Part shown: positions 22,281 to 35,330 of the stretch, piece by piece
How positions within the stretch are numbered: the stretch's first letter is position 1
Layout: each line of letters opens with the position of its first letter
Assembly: GCA_003049485.1 (NCBI GenBank)
Contig: PYST01000045.1
Span: forward strand, 98,393-162,392
Direction: 5' to 3'
Source of the DNA: Ophioceras dolichostomum
Taxonomy: Eukaryota; Ascomycota; Sordariomycetes; Magnaporthales; Ophioceraceae
Length of the DNA: 64,000 nt
The notes under the pieces: model-generated
Seen by the model: only the letters and a program-made list of their open reading frames with translations
What the model was told of the DNA's origin: nothing
Databases searched by the model: none
Made by a program: the position numbers and the translations under genes

Positions 22281-23434
22281 CAGCGAAAGGATGGAAGAGG
22301 CACAGAGGTGACGGGGAGAATTTTTCAGAGAACATTCATTGCCTACGTACTCCCGTAACCCGCGTTCCAACACGTTCCACGTCTCCCCCGTTCGAGATGA
22401 TCCAGCTCATAAGCAATGATGAGAACGAGGTGCTAGTCTGCCACGCATGCCAGGAGAACCTGGGGCGCTCCACTGCGCTCATAGTCAGATGCTGCGGTGT
22501 ACCGGTCGAGCTTCTTCGTGCTGGCCTTCCAAATCAGAACCTCTACCGACACTTTGGTAATGGGCGGCTCACCTCGACGGGGGGCAATATATGGTGCCAC
22601 GATCGATACCCAGACAGCAGCACCTGCCGACAACAGGTTTATTCCACAAACGCGAGCGACGGCAGGAGATCGGCGTGAATACGAACCGACCGCGCAGACG
22701 TACCGCCTGCCTCGCCGTACCAACCCAGGTGTCCAAAATTAAGCGGAACTCCTTGCGCGTTGTGCATATTCGCTCTGATCTCCTACATCGTAACCACGCC
22801 TTCAAAGGAAGTGCTATTTCGCATGAAATAAACTTGAAAGAAGCATGGAGTCGTCCCAACACGGGAGATTAGCGAACTTTTCACGGGCACCCAGTCTTTT
22901 TAGGGACTGCACCTGATAGCTTAGTACCTAGCACCTCTCGGTTGTCTAGAGTCCAGCAAACGGGCCTTCCACTTTACTATTATGGCGGCCTAGGCGAAAT
23001 AAGGTACCTATTCAAAGACAGACCTACTCACCACCAGCGCTGAGTCGGAGCAAACAAAAGACATGGCCTGGCCATCCCACTCTCCCACGACTGTTTCACA
23101 ATCGACTGCTCCGGGGCGGCGAGAGCGGGAATGCCGCTATCCCTCGTGGCGGCTGATAGTTCCAGCCGCCCCCTTTTTTTGGCCGTCCACTGCCTCCCAC
23201 TTCTCTCACTCTTCCTGCCGCCGTCACTTATCCCTCTTCTCTGCTTCGTGGTTCTATTTTGTCCATTGTCAGGGCGACGAGGCAACTGTAAAATAGACAA
23301 ACAAAGCTGACATTGAAAAGCGAAAGGGGTTTACCCCTGAATGATGCCAAATTTATGGATGTTTCTTTTTCCTCCCCTCCTACTCCCTATCACTTCCGCA
23401 GACACACCGCTCGCCCTGGGCACAATTTCGAGGC

Positions 23435-23450
23435 CTCTCTCTCTCTCTCT
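23435..23450. repeat. CT dinucleotide microsatellite
   Basis: Uninterrupted CT repeat of about eight units within a pyrimidine-rich stretch. Confidence 0.85.
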
Positions 23451-25403
23451 TCATTCACCATCAGAGAAGTGGTTAGTCATTCGCCTCCTACCTAGGTATC
23501 TAGAGGTAGCTATCTAATGAGGACAACAGCGGTGAGGGAAAGCCGCCTGAGCCACCACGGTTCGGGCTCCTACGTCAACGAATGTCTTGCGGCCGGGTAG
23601 CAACTATTGGTGAAACGTGATCATGGCAAGTCCCGAGAGCATGATGTATAGGTTACGGCCTGTCTCAGAGGCAGTTTCGTCGGTAGGCAGTTAGGTCAGG
23701 TTGGCTGAACACGACCAGCGGAGGACGAGCTCGCCACTGCCATCGCAATACGACCAGTTACGGTAAGAGTGTCTTCTCGAAAGTCTCTTCGATCACCATG
23801 CACACCAGCATACAAACTACCTCCCAAGGCACTCTTTACCCTATCTATCTCGTGTTCTGGCGATCATTTAATCAGGGCGCCCATGACCATCTCGTTGCCT
23901 TTTATTGACTGAAGTACTCAGCGGCGTCAAGAGAGTGGTTATAAGCGTTGGCTCCTCCAGCCGAGTATGTGCCTAGGTAAGGTACTTAGGTAGCAAGGTA
24001 GGCTCCATGCCACCTTAGGTTGAGTCGGCTACCTGCCATATGTGCATATGCACGCTCTCCCATCGTCTGTTTAAGATTCAGTTATGCTTGGGATGCACCA
24101 AGTACGATAGACTTCCTTCCTCGATCGGGCGATATCAGTGGGATAGCAGTACCCTCGTGTAGCCGGCTAGCAACCTTTTTTTTAATATGGAATACCCCGC
24201 CCAGCCCAGTCCGACATCCGCACCCGACTCGGACGAAGTGCAGGAACGCAGTCCCTCCTCCCTTCGCTTCTTGCCCCCGTTATTTTGCCCTGTGCCTCTT
24301 TCTTTACATGTCCGATTCCCGGGGAGGCAACAGCCACTACTTCCTTACCCACTCAACTGGCGCCGAGAGCCGCCGCCGCCGAGCACACACACGCATGGCC
24401 GTTTCCTTCCCGGCTGACAGCACGCAGAGGCCAAGGCGGCATATGGCGGTGTGCTTGTGCTTGCTTGTGCATTGCCTTGCCGCTCTCGGTGTTGTCCGGT
24501 GGCTGCATGGCTGCAGGTAGGGAAGGCCTAGACCACGCAGGCAGTGATGGCAATGGTGTGATTGCTTTTTTCTGTGCTTCGTTCTCTTTTCCTCCCTCAC
24601 TTGGCACCGCGATTGCCGCCGCTAATGTCAAATAAAAGAAAAAAGGAAACACATTTGTGCCTGCACATCATCGAAGCCAGCATGCACAGGAACTTGGCCC
24701 CCGGGGCTGTTGTGTTATGCTTCCCTGGCAGGCAAGGGGAGGCAGAGATTCAGGCAGGCTGGTACATAGGTACCTCCTACCTATGCCTAGGATGAAATTC
24801 TGAAGCTTTCGGCCATGCACAGACGCGCATCATTATCATCTTATCATCTCTTCTGCCGTGTCTTTCTGCAGTAGTCTACATACACTAGCTGAGGCAAATG
24901 TGCATATGTTTGCAGGATATTCCGCACGTGCAGATTTATCGGGATTGATGCGAACATTAGCGGGAAGTACATACCTAATAGGCTAACGCAAGCCACAGAG
25001 CGAGAAAAGAACGCCACCTGCACGGGGAGAGTGTTCCGACCTTCCGCGAACTTCTTATTATCTGTTGTGATAGGACAGGGAAGGAGGGTCAAGGACAAGG
25101 CGTTGCGGTTTCTTTGTGGACGTAGGTACATGCCTACGGTACCAGGTAGGTACGTGAGGGTAGGTACATAGCTGGCTTAGCTTGGGGGAGTATTGGGGGA
25201 AGATCAGCCCCTGCCCTCCGCGGAGATGCGTGATTTTTTGATCTTTCCCTTTTAAGTATTCTTTGCAGCTATGATGAGATTTTATGGACATGGGGAGCTT
25301 TACGCACCGAGCTTGCCCAATTTGACTGAGCCGGCGCTCCCATCCCCCCTCCTTCTTCCTCGCGCTCCCAGCTTGATAAGATAGTAGGAAAAGGGCCTGC
25401 AGG

Positions 25404-25434
25404 GTTGGCTGGCTGGCTGGCTGGCTGGCTGGTT
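25404..25434. repeat. GGCT tetranucleotide microsatellite
   Basis: Six to seven GGCT units, flanked by the variant units GGTT and GGTC. Confidence 0.9.
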
Positions 25435-25586
25435 GGTCGGTGTAGGGTCGAGATAGAGGGATAAGAGGCTGGCTTGTGAGAGATGCCATTATGTCATCAG
25501 AACTTATGCTACGGTTTGCATGTTGCCCGTCATATAGATTGGCCGTCCGTCCTTGGGTTGAAGTTACCTTCCTCGGTCTACTTGGC

Positions 25587-25640
25587 AGGTAGGTAAAGTA
25601 CCTATTTGGTACCTACACCAACCTAGGTACCTACCTAGCG
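25587..25640. repeat. TAGGTACCTA motif cluster with inverted repeat
   Basis: AGGTAGGTA (25587-25595) and its exact inverse TACCTACCT (25628-25636) flank further GTACCTA, GGTACCTA and CCTAGGTACC copies. The block could fold into a 9-bp stem or act as several overlapping palindromic binding sites. Similar clusters occur elsewhere in intergenic DNA of the window. Confidence 0.75.
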
Positions 25641-28600
25641 AGATGAGCTGGTGGGATGTCGAAAGGGGACGGACAGCTGATCTCCCTGTTCGGATCATCA
25701 TCATCCTCGCCATCACCTGGAGAGGGGCGACGTATGTATGGCTAGCTGGTACCTACATGTATTAAATCCACCTTTTAGTATTAGTACTGCTGATTCTGAT
25801 GATGAGCACCTGAAGAGGATGTGGCTGGCTGGAAGATCATGCCTTCCAGAATCGGAATGCCGAAGGTGCAGCAGACGGACTGTGCATGTGGAAGTTACAT
25901 CCCGTCGTCCAGCTGAGCAGGGCCTTGGAGGGAGGTCGGGCTGAATGTGGTATGTACCAGTAGATGGCGCCGCCACGGCAGGTCCCGGGACCGAAGCAGG
26001 CCGAGCCGTTGAACGCTCTGCCGGAAGCGAATCAGGGTCTAGCGAGGATGGTGGTGCAGTCGTGGCATGATAACAGAGTCCTGTGTCCTTGGGCCACGTT
26101 TCCTAACATACGTGCTCTCTTACATTCTTACGTTTACGAGGTATGTCGGCTGGACGGCATCTAGCGTATTCGTGGCATTCTTCGAAAGCGTCGGGGGGTG
26201 GGGGTTTGGATGTGATAGCTATAATATCTGTATCCTGGGATGTACCTGGTGTGTACATGATCGTGGAGCTTCAAGATCGAGTGCTTGTTGACTCAGGTTC
26301 AGAAGTCGGCAGTCAGTTACCCTTAGAGGTACGGTGCGGCACTTGATCTTTCGTATTTGCTACATTAGATACCTATGAACCAGGCAGGTGTTGACTCGGG
26401 TCCACTCCACGGCGCCCCTGAGAGTACGAGAGCCTGTGACGACACGAGAGGAGAAGGCATGGCGAAGCAACGTAAGTAGGTCATGAGCCACTGACGGGCT
26501 GCCATATGGCTTCGAGCGTGTGGCGTGGAAGGTTTAAGAGGGTCCTTTCATGATCTCGCCCGTCTGGCCCAATGCAGAACCAATCAGAGCAGAGTCGGCT
26601 TGGCCACTCGTTGACAAGCCACAAGGGTGGTGGTGGAGCGTTTCAAGCGACGCCGTTCAAGTTTTCGGGTCTGGCGGCTCAGCGGGTGGTCATGTGACTT
26701 GAGAGCCTCCTTGGACTTCCAACTACATCTCGTCACCAGACTGAAACGCAGCGCTTTGTGATGGCCTCGTTCCCGAAACTCAAACGCCGTGTACATCTCG
26801 GGGAGATGGATCTTCTCTGATTTCTGACGGTCTTGTGACACAAGTCCAGACCTATCAGTTGCCTTCGCGGACTAACTGTGGTCTGAGCAGTCGTACCATT
26901 TAATGGCAATATATAGAATAGGGGATGGGGAGTTTCGCTGTCTTTTCGGGGGAGTTTGAGTTCAGGTGCTGGTAAGCCGAAGATTTCCGCTTGGAGAGGC
27001 CGAGAAGGAAAAGAAGGAATAGATGGAAAAATGTAGTCGGAAAAAACAAGATCTCAGGGGGAAAATCTGGCCCGATGTCGGTCGGCCTCCGAATGTGGCA
27101 GTCCCTGCCGAGTGAGGACGTCTCTGATTTCTGTGTACCTACATATGTACTCTCCGTGATGTTCGGTAGTTTCGGCAATCGCGCAGGGCGAGCGGGAGAG
27201 GGAAGGTCCTGCATGACCGGGCAGTTCTAACGGCCCATCTCAACGGGATCCGTGGGGTTCCCCTGGGAATCCCATGGCCTTCCCTTGGATCAAGATTTGC
27301 CACATGTGGGATGGCGGCTTGGTCTCAGGCGGTCTGGGCCCAGGAGCCCTTGCGAGGGGTGTCCTATTTCAGTCAGCGCTGACATTGGTGGCGGCCACGC
27401 ATGGGGGTTACTGAGGGGGGCCTGTCACACCACATTCGGTGCCTTTGACCTCAAGCCACAGCTGGGTGGTCTGAAGTCAGGCGATGGGGGCTGGCAGAGG
27501 AGGGCTGGCTGGCCTCGGTGGAGGGAGAGTGGGGGTTGGACGTCTCCTCGTCACCAACCAGGTGTGGTTCCTTGAATTTGCTCGTTCGTCAGTGAGACGC
27601 AGTCGATCATGTCGAGATGCTGCAGGAAGATGGGGAGTAGACTCAGTAGACTTCCACTTTGAAGCAGTGTTACAGAGAGTAGACGATTGACCGCTTCTCC
27701 AGCTCATTTCGAACGATAAATGGGCAGCTGATGATCGTTGCTACGAAGCAGACGGAGATGAACGAGCTCCAGCCAGCAACCAAAGCTCCAGCTCTCTGTT
27801 CAAGCCCCGATCATCACCCTTTCCCGCTTTTGCACGGTCGACAGCAACTTCAGCTGGCCTAGCCGAGATCAATGGGGAAGAGGCATCGTGGCTGATCAGG
27901 ATTTGCCCAAGGACGTCATCCCGTTCGATCAGAGAGGAGTGGTCTCGGCGCAGGCGAAAATATGACCGGCGTGAGGTCTCGGTGATTCGCAAGCAGTTAC
28001 CTCATGACTAATGCGTAACATCTCCTCTAGTTCCTATTGGTGCTGTGATGTGTCTGTAGGAAGTATGTACTTTCGTGCGTAGTAGGGGGTACCAGCGGGA
28101 GCAGCTGAGGGGCTTCTTGGGGGCGGAAAAGAACGTCTAGGGGGGACAGGGGGTGTCAACGGGCGGAGGGAGAAATCAGGAGGTGGTACTCTACTATAGT
28201 TCGCGAGGCCTCTGCTCGTGTTTGGTCGCGTGCGTGTCTATGGAGGGTGCTATTCGCTGATGATGTGAATTCTCCCATCAATCAGATGCTCGAGAGCACT
28301 CGCTTCCTCCTTCACTTGCATTCACTTACTCTTACGGTTGAACAGCGCCTATCCAGATGCGCGTACCGCCGTAGCTGAGACGGCTTCATGAACAGGAGGT
28401 ACTCTACCTAGGTAGCTCGAGGGTAGGTAGAGCACTGTGCATAGTGTGAGGATGTGTCAAAACTCATGGCCACGCTGCTGAATTGTGGGGATCACAAGCA
28501 TCCCCCGGATGCTTGGAGGTGGAGAGCTTCGATAGCTTGCATGTAACCAGCCGCATGGAGTAGCCATATTGCGGGGAAACGGGAAGGGGTGACAGGTGAA

Positions 28601-30284
28601 GAGGGGGTTCGGGGCCTTTGAGGGCTTGGTTGTAGTATTGGTGGTGGCTCACTCGCCTTTGTTGTCCTTCTGATCTGACCTGTTGCATGATGGGATGAGG
28701 GGAGATGGTAATATGGGAATAAACGGGCAGGTTTGAAAGCCCGAGTTGGATGGTGTGGATGAGGACATGAAGACTGCCAGCCGACAATTCATAGAGAGCT
28801 GGAGCGAGAGAACGAATGGATGGACGGACGGCCACTGGCTAAAGTGATTCGCAACCTGGATGCAAGCCCACCCCACTTGAAGATGTTCGCTCCTGCGGCT
28901 TTGACGGATGTTGGGCAGACGTACATAGGTAGACACAATCATCTCGACTCTTTCCTTCCAACGTCGCAGTGGTCACGATCATGTGTCTCCCAGATCTGCA
29001 TGAGGGGAAGAGATTTTTTCCCCTCCTGTGGCGGGGCCAGCTCGTCGAAGTCTTAGCATACCCGAGCTATCATGACATGCTGCTGTTGGGTCGTCGTCGA
29101 CCCTTGACGACGACTCTTGTTGTTGAGGAGGGAAGAGTGGAAAGCGCGACTGCCGAGGGTCCAGGCAAGCAAGCCGTGGGTCGACAGCGATAGACATTAC
29201 GAATATGCGAAGAACGATTGGCGACTTGAAGTCCACAGACTTTTCAATCTGACTCTTTGTTTGTCATGGATATTCCACAGTATGCTCCAGTAATGTTTTG
29301 TGTTTCCCGGGAACCCCCTGCGAACAACCAACCCACGACGTCAAAAAGTTATGTCATCCCACCGGAGATCTCGAGTTTTGGCCAGGATTGATTAGGCTTG
29401 AAATTTGTGCGGCGTGGGGGCTCGAGTGGAACGATTTCTGCGATTTAACATGCGGGACGGGAGATCCAGATGGCAAGGACCGGCACCAGTGTTGTTCCCA
29501 TCCGAAGCGTCACTCCTTCCCGTCGTTAAGAAGTTCTCTTTTCGAGTTCCACCATGGTGTACAAGCTGGACGAGAAATCCCTCGTCACAGAACCTCGGAC
29601 CGCCAGAAAGAAAAAAGAAAGAAAAAGAGAAGGCAAAATATGGTACGGAAATCCTAGGGACTCCACCGACGCTAACAAACTGAGGGTGCGTTGGAAGAAG
29701 CCTGAGGAGACGGGGCGGGGAGGGTGAGGGGCAGGAGTTCGAGCTGAGTGGGTGAGTGCGTCAGTGGAATACAACCGTGTGGTCACGAATTTGATGCGCA
29801 CGCAGCAAATCGACGCGTGTATTCCGCAGGCTGTACGGCGAGATCTACATCTCTCTCATCACTGCGACACCTCGGGATCGCACATTTTTCGGCCGGACAT
29901 TCCTTGCCTGTGGTTTTGAGTCACCAAAACGGCCATGAGATGATTGATTTTTCGTTCGTTCCCTACACGTGCCTTTCTTCGGCGGAGTGCTCAGTGAGCG
30001 ACTGAATGATCCGGTTCTCGGAACGAGGCCGAGCCTGGAACCCCCACGGTGAAAGCGCGGATCCAGAGCCTTGGGACAAGGGCCCTAGCTTATTTTTACC
30101 CAGCTAGGGCATCGGACCAAGAATGTGATGACATTATCACACTTTTCTTTTCATTTCCTGGTTGCCCTCACTTAGCAAGTTCTCTCGTTGTGCCCCTCTT
30201 TTTTTCGCCCGTCGCCCTCCTCCTCCCTACTCGTGGCTTCAGTTCTTTACGTTTCTTCTCCTCGTTTCCTACGATCCTCTCGCC

Positions 30285-30340
30285 ATCATCTACCTCCTCC
30301 CCCTCCTCCACCTCCTCACCTGCCTCCTCCCCTGCGTCCT
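30285..30340. repeat. CCTCCTCC pyrimidine repeat
   Basis: Degenerate CTCCTCC/ACCTCCT units at the end of a longer C/T-rich plus-strand stretch starting near 30170. Confidence 0.7.
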
Positions 30341-33300
30341 AAAATCTAGCTGCAGGCCGGATGCGCATTACGTACACCTTCAACAAGAGATGGACAAAAG
30401 TCCAACCCTCCCATGCTCCTCGGGTCTCCATCTCGGCAAGTTGAGACGGACGGGGGTAACACGGAAGGAGAAAGCTATCTGTTTCTTTTTCTCCCGCACA
30501 TGGCGCCATTTTGTAATTTTGCGGACGCCGCCGCAACTCGATTTGCTGTTCAGACATAAAGCTTTCCCTCACGCACGGGAGGAAAAAGAAAAGGATCGAA
30601 CCGACGCCGCCCTGCAGGCCTCCTCCTGAAGTCAAGAAAAAACAACCATGTCACATGGACCTTTCTCTCACACCCCTCCCTTCGATGGGTCCCAAAACAC
30701 ACGAAGTCATCCAATGAGGGCTTTCGAGACCCAGAAATTGGGTTGGAAGGTGCAATTAGATGCTGACCCTCTGGATGCGGGCGACTCATCATACTGACGT
30801 CGGTTGTTGAAGAGCTCTCTCGACTGGAATGTTGTAGCCCGGCCGTGTCTGGGGCTGTGTGGCTAGACCAGCCAATGACTGGCTCGAACGCCAGACGCTC
30901 CTCTCCGGACCTAGTAGGTAGTCTGCCGGGCTGAGAGCAACGGGTGTATCTTGCTGAATTCCTCAGCTTCCCGTATGAAAGGGACGGCGCCGGCTTTGCC
31001 CGAAGTCAGGAGGGCTACGGATGGCCAAACTGCGTCACAGGACTAGTAACGAACTGGTGCTTACTTGCCGGTTTTGCAGGATGTGTTTTGATGTCGAAGA
31101 ATATGAGGCCCATCGTTGGATCAGCCGGCAGGAGGCTTTGACGGCGCCAAGCGGTACTGCTGAAGCTGGTGATGATGGAAGGAGGCTCAAAAGTACACAC
31201 ACGTCTAATCTCGACAAGTGTACACTGCACCCCGCCTCGTGGAACGACAACTCACATCTTATTTCCGTACGGCAGATGTCCTCATTCTTCTTTTACACTT
31301 CGGCAAACGGAGTAAAAGATTGCGACCCCAGACGGGAAAAGAAAAAAAGGCGTGAGTCGAATAAATGGGATATCACAGCAAGAGATAGTAAATGTATGAC
31401 CCCTCCGCATCAAGAAAGTGAATACAACGATGCCGGCTACTGCTACCCCTATTGCTAGGTCTAGCCTGGAGAATGGAGGGGAATTTCGTGAAAAAGAAGT
31501 GGGAAGGGAGACAGACGAGGGCTAACAAGGCCACACCGCCGCTAGCCTCCGACTGCAGGAGACGGAGGTGATGGACCATGGGCCTGCCTCCTGTAGGACC
31601 TGCACTTCGGCAACATCTCACCAACCAGGTCACGATCAGGCACAAAAGACAGCAGCTTGGAAAGGACTGACAAGACAGGGATGTGTATGACGGGGCCAGA
31701 TGCAAGGCCAACAATTTGCTGCAGGATATATGGTCGATATGGTCATTTGAACATCATTTGAACAGGTGCGCTCTCCGCTTCTCTGCCGTTTTTTACGTCG
31801 ACACGTGTGGGTGTCATCACAGCCTCTCCATCCGTCTCGGGATCCTGTTTTCTGTCCGTCTTGGTCGAGGAAGATCTGCAACAGTGTAACGAAAACGGAG
31901 AAAATTAAAATCAGAAGCAAAACAAAATATGTCGGAAACATAGAAACACAGAGAAGGCAATATGGACGTGCCTGAGGAGACATACGTGGTAGGCAAAAAT
32001 CATGACCACGTCTCCAACCGTCTCCCGGCCGGAGCTGCACTTTTCGGAACCCCTGATGATTTTTTGTTGTTGTTTTATCTAAGAAGCGCCCTTCGAAAGA
32101 ATGATAGTCGGTCGCTCCGAAAGCGGCGGGCATGTGATACCACAGGACGAACGAACGAAGCAAGGTACGGCGGAGTACCGCGAAGCAAACAAGGCAGGCC
32201 ATATTGCATGCGCCGTCACGTTGGCCGGCTGATCACTTTGCAGCCGCCCTGCCTTGACCGGTCATCGCGGCCGCCAGGGTCCACGGCCCCGGGGAAAGGG
32301 GAAGCCGAAGGATGTAAGGGATTGATGAAGAAATAGGGAGTAACGAAGGCGTCCTACATGGCGCTTCGCTCTATGTCATCACACGGGCGCCTACATACAT
32401 ACCGCCTATGTACATACCGCCCACATACAGAGCCCACTCGCATGTCTGTGTCCTAGCACAGATTGAGCAGGGAGGCACACAGAGAACTCTCTCTAGGCGA
32501 CATACGCATGTACTTACAACGTAGTACATTGCTTGCACATTAAAATTGGCATTCTAGAAGCGGACGGGTTTCGGCGGCCCGTTAGATAACGCGACCTGCG
32601 CGCTTGAACCTCTGCTTTTCTTTCTTTTTATTTTGGATGTCATGGATTGATGTGTCAGGTCGCCTGACCCCCCCTCTCCTTCCCTTTTTTCCCCTTTTTT
32701 TCTGCCCAGGATTTGCTTAGTGCCGTGCTGCCCGACTAGCACCCCCTTCAGCTATTCTCAAAGAAGCACCTTTAAGCGTTAGTACTCTACCGCCCAGTAC
32801 TAGATTCAGAGGTGACTGGTGGCTATGGGAGAACCCCGGAAGCACCAAACAGGAAGGCGAAGGCGACGGTGATGGTGTTGAAGGAGGGGGAAGGAAATCC
32901 ACGATCGAATGTGGTGGCGCTACCTCCACGCACACAACACCGCCTTGCCCGAGCCTTGGTAGACTGATACTGATAGTCGTATACGCTAAAGAGCTTAAAC
33001 CCCGCAAGCCAAAGTGCCGAATGTCAATAATACCACATCAGTTGTCCATCGCACTACAGGCGAGCATGCCAACAGGTACAAGGGTATTTCGCCAAACTCC
33101 AACAAAAAGCTCCCATTGCCAGCCACACAGCCGTCAACCGTCCTGGGCTAGCGCTTCTGAGCCCTCTACAACCATTTGTAACTTCTCCTGATGATCACTT
33201 TCATCAAAGCACGAAGACATGGTATTGAGGTCTGAAGAAGGTATTGTTCTAACGAGCCCAAAATCGTGGCCGTGAAGTGGGGCTGGAGAAGAGGGGGCAC

Positions 33301-34387
33301 CACAGCGGGGCAAGGAAGACCCCAGTCCAGTGTGTCAGGCAGGCTGTGACCCCCACACAGCACCAATTTTCTTGGGGATTGCCTTCCCGTCTTTTTGTCT
33401 CCGCCTGTTGAACAGCTGGAGCAGCCAGCCCCTCACGATGACTGTAATGTCATCAGAAGTGGACTGCTCCGATCACAGGGCCGCCATCAATCCATCATTC
33501 ATCATCATCCCTTTCTTACGACCACCGCCTCGTGTGGATTTAGCCCATTCGAGGCATGTGAACCCCTCCCCAAACGGGTTTGTCGTTTCTGTCGAGGTGC
33601 GTTGGAGGGCTAACCATGGAGGGTGAGCTCATCCTTAACCTGAGGTACAACCCATGGTACAATCGAGGCTACCTCGTTTTATTCGCAAGGTTCTCCTGGG
33701 GGAAAGCTCCGGATATTTTTTTTTCTTCCTTCAGACGCAGCTCGACGCAGCTACGACAGGTTTGGCGACGCCCCTTTTCTCTCTTCGTCTTTCCCTATTT
33801 CCCCCTCGCGAATCACAATGTCCGGATTCCTGTGATTTCTCCCCGTGCGCCAAAGCTCAGCTTGATCTGGCCTCCCTGGCAGCACGGCTCGAACTCCTTC
33901 AGGGCTAGGGCAATTTCACTGCCAGCCGGTGACGTGCGAGAGAATCTGTGCCCGCGACCTGCGTGCAGTGCACGGAGGGCATGCGGCATCACACAAGTTC
34001 CCGTTTCTTTTTCTCGCCCATTCTCTGTAATCCCCCTGCACGAACCAAGGTCATAGTCCCAGTCCCAGCAAACTGGTCTTTATCGGAACGCCACCGAACC
34101 CTGATGACGGTACCAGCACAATACGTGGTGCTTCAAATTTAAGAGAGAGCAAGAGAAAAAAGAAAGACACACTCAAAGACATGGACAGAGAATCAGGTAC
34201 CCCTCTCTTCCTCGACAGAGAAGAAACGTGTCAATGTGCCAGTGCCCATGCCCACACAGATACACAGATACCCAGATGTACCTCCTACACATATACACAG
34301 GAACAGAAGTTCCCACACCCACCTACTACGTACACATAGAGAGCGAAGGGACGCCAGCAACATCGATCCAGCACGGCCGTGCTCACA

Positions 34388-34432
34388 CATCCACCACATC
34401 CACCACGCCCACCACGTCCACCACGTCCACAC
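34388..34432. repeat. Five-unit 9-bp minisatellite (CRYCCACCA)
   Basis: Units are CATCCACCA, CATCCACCA, CGCCCACCA, CGTCCACCA and CGTCCACAC, in direct tandem. Confidence 0.9.
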
Positions 34433-35330
34433 CACCCTCATCATTTCGGCCCACAGGGCTGGGAGGCAGATACTAGGATGAGGTAGGTTAGGACAGGTAT
34501 GTGAGGGAAGTACCCTCGCCCAAGAAATGAAGTGACTCGAGACTCTCGCAGGTCCCCGGCTCCTCCCCAGCAAGTCGGGAGTCAGTCCCCTCCGCCTTGC
34601 ACGAGCCTGTCACCACCTCCACAACATCCTGGCCTGGCGTGGCATACGCTACTTGCGTGTACTTCCACCCGGCCCCTGTCCATATTGTCTTGCCTGTTCT
34701 CTTCTTCCCTGAGCGCTCTCCACCGCCTCCGTACCAGCGTACCACATCATCCTTTTCTCATTCGCCCCCCTCGATGCTTGTTGTTCCCCCTGTTTCCCCC
34801 GGGCCAGGACAACACCACGGAAAAGCAAGCGAGATGGGATATGACATCGAAGTCGACCGTCGGCCCCGGCCAGGCACGGCCCCCACTTAACCAGGGAACA
34901 TGAGGCAATGTGCCTTCTCCTCGATAGTTCATAAATATCATCCTCCCTCCGCCATCCTCTTCCTTCTTCTTTCCCCCCGTGCAGCGTCCCCCCAACCTTT
35001 GTCTTACGCCCCCGTCCTAAATCTCATCTGATCTAATCTCTCGACTACACCACTCTTGACCCCTCGTCCGGCTGGCCTGACCTACATACCCGCCCGCCGC
35101 ACATCCCACTCTCCTCGCCTCGTGGCCGCAGCCGCTTCCCAGTGCTACTTACCCTTTACCACGCATAATACCTCGTTCGTAACGCAAAACACACGCTCAC
35201 GAACGTATTTATCGGCTCCTCCTCCTTGAGCGGGCTAAATTATCACACATTCACACATTTCCACCTCTGCCATCCGTCGGCTTCCACAACCTCTCTGCAA
35301 CCTCTCTGCCTCACCTACTCCCCCATAGCC

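Larger units (their letters stand above)
21264..35330. other. About 14 kb with no supported protein gene
   Basis: Both strands were read for domain-like frames and for spliced continuations. Only short frames without recognisable motifs were found; the longest is 188 residues, at 31636-32202 on the minus strand. The DNA is not obviously AT-rich, so it does not look like RIP-mutated transposon remains. It contains a G11 run (22270-22280), microsatellites, pyrimidine tracts and several clusters of TAGGTACCTA-like palindromes (23490-24005, 24765-24792, 25124-25170, 25587-25640, 28400-28430). The right end (about 34500-35330) is C/T rich and probably promoter and leader of the aldolase gene. Non-coding RNA genes or multi-exon fast-evolving genes cannot be excluded. 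Confidence 0.5.

Noticed and set aside
22190..22678. 162-codon plus frame containing CHACQ and other Cys pairs
   Set aside because: The Cys spacing fits no zinc-binding family I know, and the rest is compositionally random.
31021..31458. 145-codon plus frame with a C2H2-like CRFCRMC...H segment
   Set aside because: Only one possible His ligand is correctly spaced, and no further finger or domain follows.
31636..32202. 188-codon minus-strand frame in the gene desert
   Set aside because: It has one hydrophobic stretch but no family resemblance, no splice continuation and no clear start context; chance cannot be excluded.
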